A stretch of 45,114 nt of DNA from positions 1-45,114 of the forward strand of contig JAJXTE010000006.1 of NCBI GenBank assembly GCA_021784115.1, in the 5' to 3' direction. The notes under the pieces are model-generated. The model was not told the DNA's origin. It worked only from the letters and a program-made list of their open reading frames with translations, and searched no databases. The stretch comes from Pseudomonadota bacterium. GTDB lineage: Bacteria; Pseudomonadota; Gammaproteobacteria; Burkholderiales; Thiobacillaceae. The position numbers and the translations under genes were made by a program. Positions 8,185 through 17,056 of the stretch are shown here, in pieces; the stretch's first letter is position 1, and each line of letters starts with the position of its first letter.

Positions 8185-9621
8185 TTAAGCATTCGTAGCT
8201 GCATCTACACGCTGTCTGACCAGCGCCAGCCGGCGCTTCATTTCGTCACTCCCAAAGCCAAGGTCGCGAATAATCTCGAGTCGCTCCGCACTTGATTGCA
8301 CCGAGTAATATGACGAAAAGTGCTGATTCTTTTCAAACTCTTCCAGAGCAACTGCCGCAATCCAATTCCCAAAGGAGCCCTGGGGTGAAATCGAGTCGAA
8401 ACGCTCCCCCGGCGCAATAAATGGCTCAATCGGATTCACCTGCCGTTGCTGAAAAATAATATTGCAAAGTTGCGCAAGCGATTTCACCGCGACCGACCGG
8501 GCACCATAATCTCGAGCCACGCGAGCAAGGCTGGCCAAGCGCAGATAGACAGGCTGCGTTTCACATAGCCTCATGAGCTTGTGAAAACTGGCCTCCAGCG
8601 CAGGAAAACGTTCAGCCATTGGGAACGACTCGTCGTGCGAGAGCGCATAAAGGAACAATGCTTCCTCAACTTCACCACTCTGTCCCTCGGCCACCCTTTT
8701 TTCCCAATGCTCAAACAGCTCCTTGCCGTAGGGCAATTTCGCTAGGGTGTCACGCCAACCGTGCGCGCCACCGCGACTAATCGTACTGTCGACATGGGTA
8801 GTTGTGGGGTTCTGCGAATAACTGGGGTTCGATGGCGCTTCAATCAGGAATCCTTGAGCGGCGAGCAGAGCAGCTCTGTCAGGTTTACAGCAGTAAAGAT
8901 TCAGCAGGTAGCCGACTATGTCCTCCTCCTCGGAATCAAAAGGGACCAGCACATTAAGTCCCGGCACAAGTCGATAGGATTTATACCCGAGCGCGTAAAA
9001 CTCTTGCACGAGATCCAGGTGCAAAGTATTTCCTGCAGTAACCTCGAACTGAATGAGGGGTGATTCAGTGGCAAGAAAATTCAGCCCTCCGCGCAGGATG
9101 TTCGATTCTTCCCCTTCAGCATCGATCTTCACAAAATCGATACCTTTCCAACCATGGGTTTCCATGGCGGCATCAAGCGTTACAAGAGGTACGGTTTCGC
9201 TCTCACCCGCAAACTGTTCGGCGCGTACCAGTTCATTCAGTTCTGAATTGCTGTTTAGCGACAATTGCGCCGTTCCAGTTGTACTTGAGAGTGCGCTCCG
9301 CTCAAGCACAACGTGGCTATAGTTGTTGGTGGCGATGCTGGCAGCCAGCAACTCTGCGGTACTTGAAGCTGGCTCAAAGGCCCATACCCGCCCGCTCGGT
9401 CCAACCAGCTTCGCCGTTGTCAGGGTATAGATTCCGTAGTTAGCCCCGATGTCGATCACCTTCTGCCCCGGTTGTAGCAAGCGTCTTAGAAACTTGATCT
9501 CGTCCTCGAACCAGTCTCCTTGCTCCCGCACAACGTAGGTGGTCACCACGTCAAGAGAATCCGGCACGACGATGCGCACACCATCGACAAGAGTGAGAGT
9601 CACGTTGGGATACATAGTCAT
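8185..9621 (-). CDS. FkbM-family methyltransferase with C-terminal helical domain
   Basis: Residues about 35-230 form an SAM-dependent FkbM methyltransferase: motif I VIDIGANYGIYT (55-66), the acidic strand-2 end FEP (82-84), and VKIDAEGEESNILRGG (164-179). FkbM enzymes usually O-methylate sugars or polyketides. Residues about 265-478 form a separate, mostly helical region that I cannot assign; it contains the block LRLASLARVARDYGARS. Base composition is clearly lower in GC than the flanking genes, suggesting acquisition by transfer. No Shine-Dalgarno site precedes either candidate ATG (9621 or 9615). It lies downstream of a GT41 glycosyltransferase on the same strand, so a glycan substrate is plausible. 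Confidence 0.85.
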   Translation of the reverse strand: MTMYPNVTLTLVDGVRIVVPDSLDVVTTYVVREQGDWFEDEIKFLRRLLQPGQKVIDIGANYGIYTLTTAKLVGPSGRVWAFEPASSTAELLAASIATNNYSHVVLERSALSSTTGTAQLSLNSNSELNELVRAEQFAGESETVPLVTLDAAMETHGWKGIDFVKIDAEGEESNILRGGLNFLATESPLIQFEVTAGNTLHLDLVQEFYALGYKSYRLVPGLNVLVPFDSEEEDIVGYLLNLYCCKPDRAALLAAQGFLIEAPSNPSYSQNPTTTHVDSTISRGGAHGWRDTLAKLPYGKELFEHWEKRVAEGQSGEVEEALFLYALSHDESFPMAERFPALEASFHKLMRLCETQPVYLRLASLARVARDYGARSVAVKSLAQLCNIIFQQRQVNPIEPFIAPGERFDSISPQGSFGNWIAAVALEEFEKNQHFSSYYSVQSSAERLEIIRDLGFGSDEMKRRLALVRQRVDAATNA

Positions 9622-9671
9622 CTGCGAAATGAGAAAGTGCTTTTTAGTGGGTTGGGTTTACCAAAATCGTT

Positions 9672-9794
9672 CTACCTACCGCTTCGCGCGGCCGCGGCCA
9701 CTCGCACCACGTCTGCCGCTTCCAGATTGCGGGGGATGCGCGACCCATCGCATAGAGGCAAAATCAGCAGGCGCTCGGGCGGACCGGCTCGCAA
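9672..9794 (-). other. In-frame 40-codon open stretch after the GT41 stop codon
   Basis: Directly after the TGA at 9798-9800 the same frame stays open for 41 codons, with a TTG at 9794, up to a TAG at 9672-9674. The peptide (containing ERLLILPLCDGSRIPRNLEAADVVR) is not recognised. It may be a chance GC-rich frame, a gene remnant, or the original C-terminus of the upstream protein cut off by a nonsense change. Confidence 0.2.
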
Positions 9795-9797
9795 CCG

Positions 9798-11957
9798 TCA
9801 GTTGGCACAAGCCTGGCGCCAGACCTGACGGTAGGCCGATTCGATGGCACGGGCCAAGCCTTCCCCGTCCATTAGCGGGGAATTCGACAAACGCTGCCGC
9901 AAGTCCTGGCGCAGTGCATCCAGGGCCTGCCGGTCTGTGGCCAAACGCCGGGCGGCTTGGACAAACGCCTCGCGGCTGTCGGCCACCAGTTCGGACAAGC
10001 CTACGGCATTGAGCAGGCTCACGCCTACCCGGCTCGCGTGGGCGTCCCCTGCGAGAGTGATCACCGGCACGCCCATGTACATGGCTTCGCAGGTCGTGGT
10101 GGTGCCGTGATAGGGGAAGGTGTCCAGGGCGACATCCACACGCTGGTAGATGGCCAGATGGTGCGACCGTTCCTTTTCATAGCCCAGCAGGGTGATCCGT
10201 TCCGGCGCGATGCCAAGGGACTCGAGCTTGCCCCGGATGCGGTCCGCGACGCCGGCGTCGGCGAAGGCAAGTGTCTTCAAGAGCAGCCGCGAGTCCGGCA
10301 CGGCCTCGAGCACACGAGCCCACAGTTCCAGGACGAAGTCGGACAGTTTGTGAATCGCGTTGAAACTGCCGAAGGTAAACGGCTCGCCCCGGGTGGCGGG
10401 GCCCCGCTCCACCGGGGGCGCGTCGAGCGGGGGGGTAAATGCGAGGAACACCCGCGGCAGGCGCAGCAGCGTTTCCGTATAGTCCGCGTCGGTCATGCCC
10501 TCGGGATCGGCCAGTGCGTCCGTGAGCCGGTAATCCATGGTTGCAAGCCCCGTGCTGTTGGGATAGCCCAGATAGGCGATCTGAATGGGCGCAGGGCGGC
10601 GGGCAAAGATGTCGAGACGGTTCCCCGCGGTGTGGCCCGCCAGGTCCACCAGGATGTCGATGCGGTCGCCCTGGACTCGGCGCGCAGCGGGTTCGGGCTC
10701 CATCCGGGCAATATCCACCCACTGGTCGGCGGCGGCCTGGATGCGCTCGGTCACGGTGTCCCGCTGAAAGGCAGCGTGGTAGCAGACCACTTCCACCTGG
10801 GTGCGGTCGTGGTGGCCGATCAGGGCCATGAAAAAGTGCGCCACCGAATGGCCCCGGAAATCCGGGGAGACGTAGCCGATCCGCAAGCGCCTTTCCGGGT
10901 GCCGGGGACGCAGTGGACCGGGGCGGACCGGCTTGGCGGCAAGCGCCTCGCCCGCTGCGATCGTCGCTGCCCGCTGTGCGTCGCGTGCGCCGGGGATCGC
11001 ATTGAACAGAAAGGCGATGCCGCTGGCTGCCACGATCTCGCCGTTGCCGAGGCTTTGGGCCCGACGGTAGGCGGCAATGCCTTCTTCCGTCCGGCCCTGG
11101 GCGGTGAGCGCTTCGCCCAGGGAGCCTACAAGCCGCGGCGTGTCCGGAAAGCGCGCCATCCCCTCGCGTGCGCGGCGCTCCGCTTCAGTGCTTCGCCGCA
11201 ACTTGATCAAGGCCTCGACGAGTTCCTTGTAGGTCAGGGGGGTGGGGACATGGGCGAGGCTTTCTTCCAGCACCGCAGTCGCTTCGTCGAACTCGCCCGC
11301 GCGGGCGAGCGCCACCGCCAGGTTGTCCCGCGGCCCCGGCAATTCGGGCTGCAAGGCGATGGCGCGGCGGAAGGGCGCGCAGGCGTCCTCATACCGCCCC
11401 TCCGAAATGAGCACATTGCCGAGGTTCAATAGGGCGGGCACGTAATCGGGGGCCACCGCGAGCGCCCGTTCGCAGCAGGCCAGGGCTTCCGCGTTCTGCC
11501 CCAGTTTCTGCAGGGCAGCGCCCAGATTCGCCAGATACTGGGGGTCGCCGGGCGCAAGGCTCACCGCCCGCCGATAGGCAAAGACGGCGTCCTGATAGTC
11601 CTCGCTTTCCTGCCGAGCGGCACCCAGGTTGTTGTGGACCAGCGGGTCGCCGGGCAAGAGCCTGGCGGCTTTTTCGTAGGCCCGTATCGCGTCTTGCAGG
11701 CGTCCGGCGTAACGGTGGGCGTCGCCCAGATGGAGCCAGGCATGGCCGGCCCGTGGCGCCCGTTTCACCGCGGCAGCAAACAGCCGCGCGGCGTCGTCAT
11801 ACGCCCTGGCCATCAGGGCCACAAAGCCGAGGCCATAGAGCGCGTTAGGCTCCTCCGGCACGTTGGCAAGGACCTGGCGATAGAGACGCTCGGCTTCGCC
11901 GAACCGGCCTGCCTCGACGTAGTTCGCGGCAAGCTCCAGGGTCGCGGCGATGTTCAT
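9798..11957 (-). CDS. TPR-repeat O-GlcNAc-transferase-like protein (GT41)
   Basis: The 719-residue protein has about nine 34-residue tetratricopeptide repeats (residues about 5-310) followed by a GT41 catalytic region (about 355-715). It shows the OGT/SPINDLY hallmarks LRIGYVSPDFRGHSVAHF, LVDLAGHTAGNRLDIFARRPAP, FGSFNAIHKL and LDTFPYHGTTTTCEAMYMGVPV. Such proteins transfer a sugar from a nucleotide donor to Ser/Thr of proteins, with TPRs choosing the target; donor and acceptor here are unknown. The ATG at 11957 is chosen because TPR-like sequence starts there, but its ribosome site is weak and an upstream in-frame ATG exists. GC content matches the genome. Confidence 0.9.
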   Translation of the reverse strand: MNIAATLELAANYVEAGRFGEAERLYRQVLANVPEEPNALYGLGFVALMARAYDDAARLFAAAVKRAPRAGHAWLHLGDAHRYAGRLQDAIRAYEKAARLLPGDPLVHNNLGAARQESEDYQDAVFAYRRAVSLAPGDPQYLANLGAALQKLGQNAEALACCERALAVAPDYVPALLNLGNVLISEGRYEDACAPFRRAIALQPELPGPRDNLAVALARAGEFDEATAVLEESLAHVPTPLTYKELVEALIKLRRSTEAERRAREGMARFPDTPRLVGSLGEALTAQGRTEEGIAAYRRAQSLGNGEIVAASGIAFLFNAIPGARDAQRAATIAAGEALAAKPVRPGPLRPRHPERRLRIGYVSPDFRGHSVAHFFMALIGHHDRTQVEVVCYHAAFQRDTVTERIQAAADQWVDIARMEPEPAARRVQGDRIDILVDLAGHTAGNRLDIFARRPAPIQIAYLGYPNSTGLATMDYRLTDALADPEGMTDADYTETLLRLPRVFLAFTPPLDAPPVERGPATRGEPFTFGSFNAIHKLSDFVLELWARVLEAVPDSRLLLKTLAFADAGVADRIRGKLESLGIAPERITLLGYEKERSHHLAIYQRVDVALDTFPYHGTTTTCEAMYMGVPVITLAGDAHASRVGVSLLNAVGLSELVADSREAFVQAARRLATDRQALDALRQDLRQRLSNSPLMDGEGLARAIESAYRQVWRQACAN

Positions 11958-12125
11958 GGTGTGCTTCGAAGGCGGGTTCTCGGGAGCCGGCGATGATATC
12001 GCATCGCACGTCGATGCGGCAGCCGTTGCGCGGAACGCCGGAAACCGGGTCATGTCACGCCGCATGCCGAGTCCGCTTCGGTCAACCGTTACGGCGGATG
12101 AGCAGCCGCATGCCGAAGCCAGGCG

Positions 12126-12156
12126 AAAAAAAACGGGCTCCCGAAGGAGCCCGTTT
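12126..12156 (-). terminator. Porin gene terminator
   Basis: On the minus strand AAACGGGCTCC pairs perfectly with GGAGCCCGTTT around a TTCG loop, followed by a run of eight T. It lies about 40 bp after the porin stop. Confidence 0.95.
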
Positions 12157-12195
12157 CAACTTCCCTATCCAAAACCGGGTTGCCCCGGCGCTGAA

Positions 12196-13374
12196 TCAGA
12201 AGGCGTGACGCACGCCCACCGAGAAGCCGCTGGGATCGCCACCGAGGGAGGTGCCAGGGTTGTCGCCATGGCCGCCACCGAAGGCGCTGTAGCTGGCGCC
12301 GCTGTCGTTGTTGGTCTTGGCGTAGGCGGCCAGGACCGTGGTGCGCTTGGACAGGGCGTAATCCGCGCCCAGGGCATACATGCTGGCACCGCTGTCGGCG
12401 ACGGACGAGACTTTGCCCGCCTTGTAGTACTGGCCCTTCAGGGTGATCGCGCCCATCGTGTAGCCAGCGCCCAGACCCCAGACGTTGCGGTGAGCACTGC
12501 TAAGCGTGAGGGTGGCCTGGTCCCAGCTGTTCAGCTTGCTTTGCTTCTCATAGTAGCCAACCAGCTTCAGGTCGGCCATGGTGAAACGGGCAGCCAGACG
12601 CAGGGACTGTTCGTCTTTAAAGTCGGGGTCAGCCTCACTCAGCTTGTGCTTCTGGTAGCCCAGACCGACGTAGACCGGGCCGTTTTCGTACTTGGCATTG
12701 GCGCTCCATGCGTCAACCGAGTGGTCGGTCGTCGCACCGGCTTCGCCGACGTTGGTCACATACGCCGCCATGGCGCTGAAGCCGCTGAAGTTGGGGGTGG
12801 CGTAGGCGATCACGTTGTTGGGGCGCAGATCGAAGCCAGCGCTGTAGACACCCGAGGCCGGGCCCGCGGTGGCTGTCGTGGTCAGTGCAACAGCCACACT
12901 CTTGCCGGAATTGGCCGTGAAGTTGCGGGTGTCACCGATCTGGTTGTTGAACAGGTCAACGCTGCGGCTGATCAGCTTGGCGGGGGCTTCATGCTTGCCC
13001 ATCAGGACGGTACCGAAACCGCCGCTCAGACCGACGAAGGTGTTGCCGGAAGAAATGCCATCCTTCGGCGCTTCGCCCAGAACGCCGGTGTCAGCGTTGC
13101 CGGTGCCGCCGATCGAGAAATAGCTCTGAACCTGCCAGATCGCCTTCAGGCCACCGCCGAGGTCTTCGGAACCCTTGAAGAAGATGTTGGAGGCGTTGCT
13201 GGAAACGTTCAGGTTGCCGTTGTCCTTGGTCTGGGTAGCGGTGACAGTCTTGTCAGCGTTCAGGTAGTCGAACGACAGGTCCATGGTGCCGCCGATGTCG
13301 ACGTTGGACGTGGCGGCGAAAGCCGGGGCGGCAAAGGCGGAAGCCAGTGCCAGCGCAATCAGTTTCTTTTGCAT
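12196..13374 (-). CDS. Outer-membrane porin, Gram-negative (betaproteobacterial type)
   Basis: The 392-residue precursor has a signal peptide (about 1-20, ending AFA-A), then a beta-barrel ending in VGVRHAF. The terminal phenylalanine is the outer-membrane assembly signal. Alternating strands such as LAARFTMADLKLVGYYEK and YALGADYALSKRTTVLAAYAK are typical of 16-strand trimeric general porins. Substrate choice cannot be told from sequence. AAGGAG lies 7 nt before the ATG, and its own promoter and strong terminator make it a single-gene unit, presumably highly expressed. Confidence 0.95.
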   Translation of the reverse strand: MQKKLIALALASAFAAPAFAATSNVDIGGTMDLSFDYLNADKTVTATQTKDNGNLNVSSNASNIFFKGSEDLGGGLKAIWQVQSYFSIGGTGNADTGVLGEAPKDGISSGNTFVGLSGGFGTVLMGKHEAPAKLISRSVDLFNNQIGDTRNFTANSGKSVAVALTTTATAGPASGVYSAGFDLRPNNVIAYATPNFSGFSAMAAYVTNVGEAGATTDHSVDAWSANAKYENGPVYVGLGYQKHKLSEADPDFKDEQSLRLAARFTMADLKLVGYYEKQSKLNSWDQATLTLSSAHRNVWGLGAGYTMGAITLKGQYYKAGKVSSVADSGASMYALGADYALSKRTTVLAAYAKTNNDSGASYSAFGGGHGDNPGTSLGGDPSGFSVGVRHAF

Positions 13375-13451
13375 TGCAAATCTCCTTGTTCAGAATTTTG
13401 AAAGCTCTGCAGAGCTGTCCTGCACGGACGTGTGCTTGGTGGACGCGATCG

Positions 13452-13479
13452 ATTATCCAGACTCGGGGTAGGCGGGCAA
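13452..13479 (-). promoter_or_regulatory. Candidate porin promoter
   Basis: On the minus strand TTGCCC (13474-13479) and GATAAT (13452-13457) are 16 bp apart. This predicts an approximately 70-nt leader before the porin ATG. The rest of the 273-bp divergent gap (13375-13647) holds a TACAAT hexamer (13609-13614) that may serve the plus-strand peptidase gene; I see no other gene in it. Confidence 0.6.
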
Positions 13480-13647
13480 GAAAAGTTGTTGTTTTTTCCG
13501 TCACACAGCCTGAAAAGTGTTGTTTTGTTGCACATATGCAACGGATGGCGTGGCCGGGCGGCCCGGGCACGCGCGCGCGCAAGGCCATGCTGGCGCGGCG
13601 CGCACGGCTACAATGAGCGTGCCCTTCCACCTCACAGGAGAACCCCC

Positions 13648-14502
13648 ATGCGCTGGGAAAACGGACGTCGCAGCGAGAATATCGAGGACCGGCGCGGCAT
13701 GCGCGTGGGCAGTGCCGGGCTGGTCGGCGGCGGCATCGGGACGATTATCCTCGCGCTGGTGGCGATGTATTTCGGGGTGGACCCGTCGGTGGTGCTGAAC
13801 CAGGTCGGCACGGTGGCGCCGCAAGAACAGCAGCAGCCGACAACCTTCAGCCCGGAGGAGGAAAAGCTGAAGGACTTCGTGTCGGTGGTGCTGGGGGATA
13901 CGGAAGACGTGTGGGGCGCGCTGTTCAAGGGATCGGGGCAGGCGTACGAGAAGCCCGTGCTGGTGCTGTATTCCGGCGCGGTGCAGTCGGCGTGCGGGTT
14001 TGCCGAGGCGGCGATGGGGCCGTTCTACTGCCCGGGCGACCACAAGCTGTATCTGGACATGGGCTTCTTCAACGACCTGGCGACGCGCCACGACGCGCCG
14101 GGCGATTTCGCGCAGGCCTATGTGATCGCGCACGAGGTGGGCCACCACGTGCAGACGCTGCTGGGCATCTCGGACAAGGTCAGCGCGGCGCGCAGCCGCG
14201 CCGGCGAGGCCGGGGGCAACGCGCTGCAGGTGCGGATGGAACTGCAGGCCGACTGCTTCGCCGGGGTGTGGGCCTACCACGCCAACCAGTCGCGGCACAT
14301 CCTGGAACCGGGCGACACCGAGGAAGCGCTGGCGGCCGCGGCGGGGGTGGGCGACGACCGCCTGCAGAAGCAGGCGCGCGGCTACGTGGTGCCCGACTCG
14401 TTCACCCACGGCTCGTCGGACCAGCGGATGCGCTGGTTCAGCCGCGGCATGCAGGGCGGCGACCCGGCGCAGTGCGACACCTTCAAGGCGGCACAGCTGT
14501 AA
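13648..14502 (+). CDS. YpfJ-type neutral zinc metallopeptidase
   Basis: The 284-residue protein begins with the family signature [17 protein letters not shown], followed by one membrane segment (about 23-43) and a zincin domain. The active site HEVGHH starts at residue 162, and the likely third ligand E198 lies in [13 protein letters not shown]. It is anchored in the inner membrane, probably facing the periplasm. The biological substrate is unknown. AGGAG at 13636-13640 fixes the ATG start; a longer upstream frame crosses the intergenic region and is rejected. Confidence 0.93.
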   Translation: MRWENGRRSENIEDRRGMRVGSAGLVGGGIGTIILALVAMYFGVDPSVVLNQVGTVAPQEQQQPTTFSPEEEKLKDFVSVVLGDTEDVWGALFKGSGQAYEKPVLVLYSGAVQSACGFAEAAMGPFYCPGDHKLYLDMGFFNDLATRHDAPGDFAQAYVIAHEVGHHVQTLLGISDKVSAARSRAGEAGGNALQVRMELQADCFAGVWAYHANQSRHILEPGDTEEALAAAAGVGDDRLQKQARGYVVPDSFTHGSSDQRMRWFSRGMQGGDPAQCDTFKAAQL

Positions 14503-14519
14503 GGCACGCGCTTCGCGCC

Positions 14520-14969
14520 ATGCACATCTGGGTCGACGCCGACGCCTGCCCGGCGGTGATCAAGGACATCCTGTTCCGCGTGGCCGAGCGGCTGCACCTG
14601 CCGCTGACGCTGGTGGCCAACCGCCTGCTGCGGGTGCCGCCCTCGCCTTACATACGCGCGCGGCAGGTGCCGATGGGGTTCGATTTAGCCGATCAGCACA
14701 TCATGGGCGAGGTGGCGGCCGGCGACCTCGTGGTGACGGCGGACATTCCGCTGGCGGCCGCGCTGATCGAGAAAGGCGCGTTCGCCCTGTCGCCGCGGGG
14801 TGAGTTCTACAGCGCCGAAAACATTCGCGAGCGGCTGGGCATGCGCGATTTCATGGAGGGCATGCGCGGCGCCGGGGCGGATATCGGCGGTCCGGCCGCG
14901 CTTTCGCAGGCGGACCGGCAGGCGTTTGCCAATCAACTCGACCGGTTTATGGCGCGGCGGCGCAGCTAG
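14520..14969 (+). CDS. YaiI/YqxD family protein (UPF0178)
   Basis: Conserved protein of 149 residues with the family start [20 protein letters not shown] and the acidic/aromatic block [17 protein letters not shown]. The family has a PIN-like arrangement of aspartates, which suggests a nuclease, but no activity is established. It starts 18 bp after the metallopeptidase stop and is probably cotranscribed. No clear Shine-Dalgarno site is seen, so translation may depend on the upstream gene. Confidence 0.9.
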   Translation: MHIWVDADACPAVIKDILFRVAERLHLPLTLVANRLLRVPPSPYIRARQVPMGFDLADQHIMGEVAAGDLVVTADIPLAAALIEKGAFALSPRGEFYSAENIRERLGMRDFMEGMRGAGADIGGPAALSQADRQAFANQLDRFMARRRS

Positions 14970-15001
14970 GGAAAGGCTGAACATATTGATTCCGTTCATG
15001 A

Positions 15002-15034
15002 TTCGACAAGCCTGTCCTGAGCGAAATCGAAGGG
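15002..15034. repeat. Dispersed intergenic repeat, diverged copy
   Basis: TTCGACAAGCCTGTCCTGAG continues into CGAAATCGAAGGG. It is related to, but longer than, the core found at 7568-7593 and 15063-15087 and lies in the opposite orientation to the second, so the pair forms an imperfect inverted arrangement in the gap after the yaiI-like gene. Confidence 0.6.
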
Positions 15035-15062
15035 CGCACCCCGAACGGAATCAAGCACTTGC

Positions 15063-15087
15063 CGTTCGCCCTGAGTTTGTCGAAGGA
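15063..15087. repeat. Dispersed intergenic repeat, copy 2
   Basis: GTTCGCCCTGAGTTTGTCGA followed by AGGA matches copy 1 (7568-7593) at most positions. It sits between two convergent genes and ends 17 bp before the clsB stop codon on the other strand. Confidence 0.75.
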
Positions 15088-15103
15088 CTTGTTCGGCGTT
15101 TCC

Positions 15104-16297
15104 CTAGGTGAGCCGCCCGGCGCCGGACAGGCCCACCATCAATCGCACGGCGCCATACGCCAGCCAGGACATCATGCGCTGCGGCCAGGGGCGGCGCCGC
15201 CAGTCGGCGGGATCGAGCGGGACGGACTGGCCGATTGCCTGCTGCAGGCGCTGCTGCAGGTCGCGCGCAAATGCTGCATCGTCAACGACGAGGTTTGCTT
15301 CGCGTGCCAGCAACAGGCTGAACGGATCGATGTTGCTGGAGCCCACCGTCGCCCACCGGCCATCGACCACGGCCACCTTGGCGTGCAGTTCGCTCGCCTG
15401 GTATTCGTATATGGCCACGCCGGCAGCGAGCAGGTCTCGGTACAGCGCACGCGCGGCGCTTTGAAAAAAGGGGTGGTCGGTGTGCCCCTGTGTCAGCAGG
15501 TGCACCCGCACGCCGCGCGCGGCGGCTTTCCTGAGCAGTTTCCTGAACCGGCGGCCGGGCAGGAAGTAGGCGCTGGCGATGACAATCTCGTCGCGCGCCA
15601 GCGCCAGCGCAGCGAGGTAGACACGCTCGATGTCGCGCCGGTGGGCGAAGTTGTCGCGCACCACGAAGGCGGCGCGCACGTGGCCGTCGGTCGGCCAGGA
15701 CGGTTCGACGAGCGCGGGCGTGTCCGCTTCGGGGTGCAACTGCGTCAACGCCACCAGCCGCCACAGGTGGCGCACGCTTCGATGAATGGGGGCAAGCAAC
15801 GGGCCCTCCACTTCCACGCTGAAGTCGAGGCGCGGCGCGTCGAAGCGAACCGGCTCGAAATCGTCCATGAGGTTCATGCCGCCGAGGAAGGCGATCCGGG
15901 CGTCGATCACCGCCAGCTTGCGATGCAGCCGCCGCAGATTGTGAGGATTGGAAAGCCAGCCGCTTACGATCGGGCGGTAGGTCAATACGCTGACGCCTGC
16001 GGCTTTAAGCGCATCCAGCCAGCCTGCGGGCAAATCGCGCGAGCCCACGCCATCGATCATGACCCGCACCTGCACCCCGCGCCGCGCCGCGCGCACCAAC
16101 GCATCGCGCACGGCCTCGGCACTGGAATCGGCGTTGAAAATATAGGTTTCGAGGTGGACCTCGGCCTGCGCGGCGTCGATCGCCGCGATCAGCGCCGGGA
16201 AGAATCCGGCGCCGCTTTGAAGCAGTTGCAGCTGGTTGCCGGAAACCGGCTCGACGCCGTGAAAGAACGATTTTCTTAGGCGTCTACGCGAGGTCAT
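15104..16297 (-). CDS. clsB: Cardiolipin synthase B-like phospholipase D family protein
   Basis: The 397-residue protein has two HxKxxxxD catalytic motifs, HRKLAVID (from H125) and HAKVAVVD (from H305), the pattern of phosphatidyl transferases. Length, single-domain layout and the neighbouring YbhP-like gene fit ClsB (YbhO), a peripheral inner-membrane enzyme that makes cardiolipin from phosphatidylglycerol and another phospholipid. The ATG at 16297 overlaps the upstream stop as ATGA. It is the last gene of the fmdB-aspS operon. Confidence 0.88.
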   Translation of the reverse strand: MTSRRRLRKSFFHGVEPVSGNQLQLLQSGAGFFPALIAAIDAAQAEVHLETYIFNADSSAEAVRDALVRAARRGVQVRVMIDGVGSRDLPAGWLDALKAAGVSVLTYRPIVSGWLSNPHNLRRLHRKLAVIDARIAFLGGMNLMDDFEPVRFDAPRLDFSVEVEGPLLAPIHRSVRHLWRLVALTQLHPEADTPALVEPSWPTDGHVRAAFVVRDNFAHRRDIERVYLAALALARDEIVIASAYFLPGRRFRKLLRKAAARGVRVHLLTQGHTDHPFFQSAARALYRDLLAAGVAIYEYQASELHAKVAVVDGRWATVGSSNIDPFSLLLAREANLVVDDAAFARDLQQRLQQAIGQSVPLDPADWRRRPWPQRMMSWLAYGAVRLMVGLSGAGRLT

Positions 16298-17049
16298 CAA
16301 GCCGGGTTGAGCTTGGCACTCAGGGCGGCGTGGTCGGAAATGCGGTGCCAGGCATTGCCGGTATGGACCTGCGCCGACTCGATGCTGAAGCGGCGCACGT
16401 AGATGCGGTCAAGCTGGAACATGGGCAGGATCGACGGGTAGCTGCGCGCCGACTTGCCATGATGGGCCTCGAACACCTCGGCCAGCCCGAGTTCGTCCTC
16501 GAAGTAGCGCCCGGCACGCATCAGCCAGTCGTTGAAATCGCCCGCCAGGATCAGCGGCGCGTCGTCCGGCACCAGGGCACGCACGCGCGCGGCGATCATC
16601 CCCAGCTGTCGCTTGCGTCCGCGTTCGGTCAGCCCCAGGTGCACGTTGATGCAGTGCACCGGCCTGGGAATGCCGGGCACCTCGATTTCGCAATGCAGCA
16701 TGCCGCGGCTCTCGAAGGCATGTGCGGAAATGTCCTCGTTCTCCCACGACAGGATCTTGTAGCGCGACAGGATGGCGTTGCCGTGGTGTCCGGTGTCGTA
16801 GATGCAGTTCTTGCCGTAGGCGAAGTCGGTGTAGACCTGACCCGCCAGAAACTCGTGCTGCGGCCGGCTGGGCCAGTGCTGGAAGCGGCTGGCGCGCAGG
16901 CCGTGGCTGCCCTGCACTTCCTGCAGGAACACGATGTCGGTTCCCAGGGTGCCCAGGCGGTCGCGCAGGTCATGGACCATCAGGCGCCGGTTGAATTGCG
17001 ACAGGCCCTTGTGGATGTTGTAACTGGCGATGTGAAGCGGGGATGTCAT
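16297..17049 (-). CDS. YbhP-like endonuclease/exonuclease/phosphatase family protein
   Basis: The 250-residue protein shows the EEP fold motifs: SYNIHKG near the N-terminus, FLQEVQG with the metal-binding glutamate, NVHLGL, LAGDFNDW and, near the C-terminus, ISDHAAL. Members cut phosphodiesters in nucleic acids or lipids; pairing with clsB, as in the E. coli ybhP-ybhO pair, hints at a lipid substrate but proves nothing. The ATG at 17049 is chosen from the conserved start MTSPLHIASYN. It lies 8 bp after the Nudix gene stop. Confidence 0.9.
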   Translation of the reverse strand: MTSPLHIASYNIHKGLSQFNRRLMVHDLRDRLGTLGTDIVFLQEVQGSHGLRASRFQHWPSRPQHEFLAGQVYTDFAYGKNCIYDTGHHGNAILSRYKILSWENEDISAHAFESRGMLHCEIEVPGIPRPVHCINVHLGLTERGRKRQLGMIAARVRALVPDDAPLILAGDFNDWLMRAGRYFEDELGLAEVFEAHHGKSARSYPSILPMFQLDRIYVRRFSIESAQVHTGNAWHRISDHAALSAKLNPA

Positions 17050-17056
17050 AAACCGA

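Noticed and set aside
12059-12116. 12-bp direct repeat GCCGCATGCCGA (12059-12070 and 12105-12116) upstream of the GT41 gene
   Set aside because: Two copies of a GC-rich 12-mer with no clear promoter around them; chance is a sufficient explanation without more copies.
13551-13585. GC-alternating stretch (GCGCGCGCGC) in the porin/peptidase gap
   Set aside because: Short simple-sequence run in GC-rich intergenic DNA, with no reading frame to be phase-variable.
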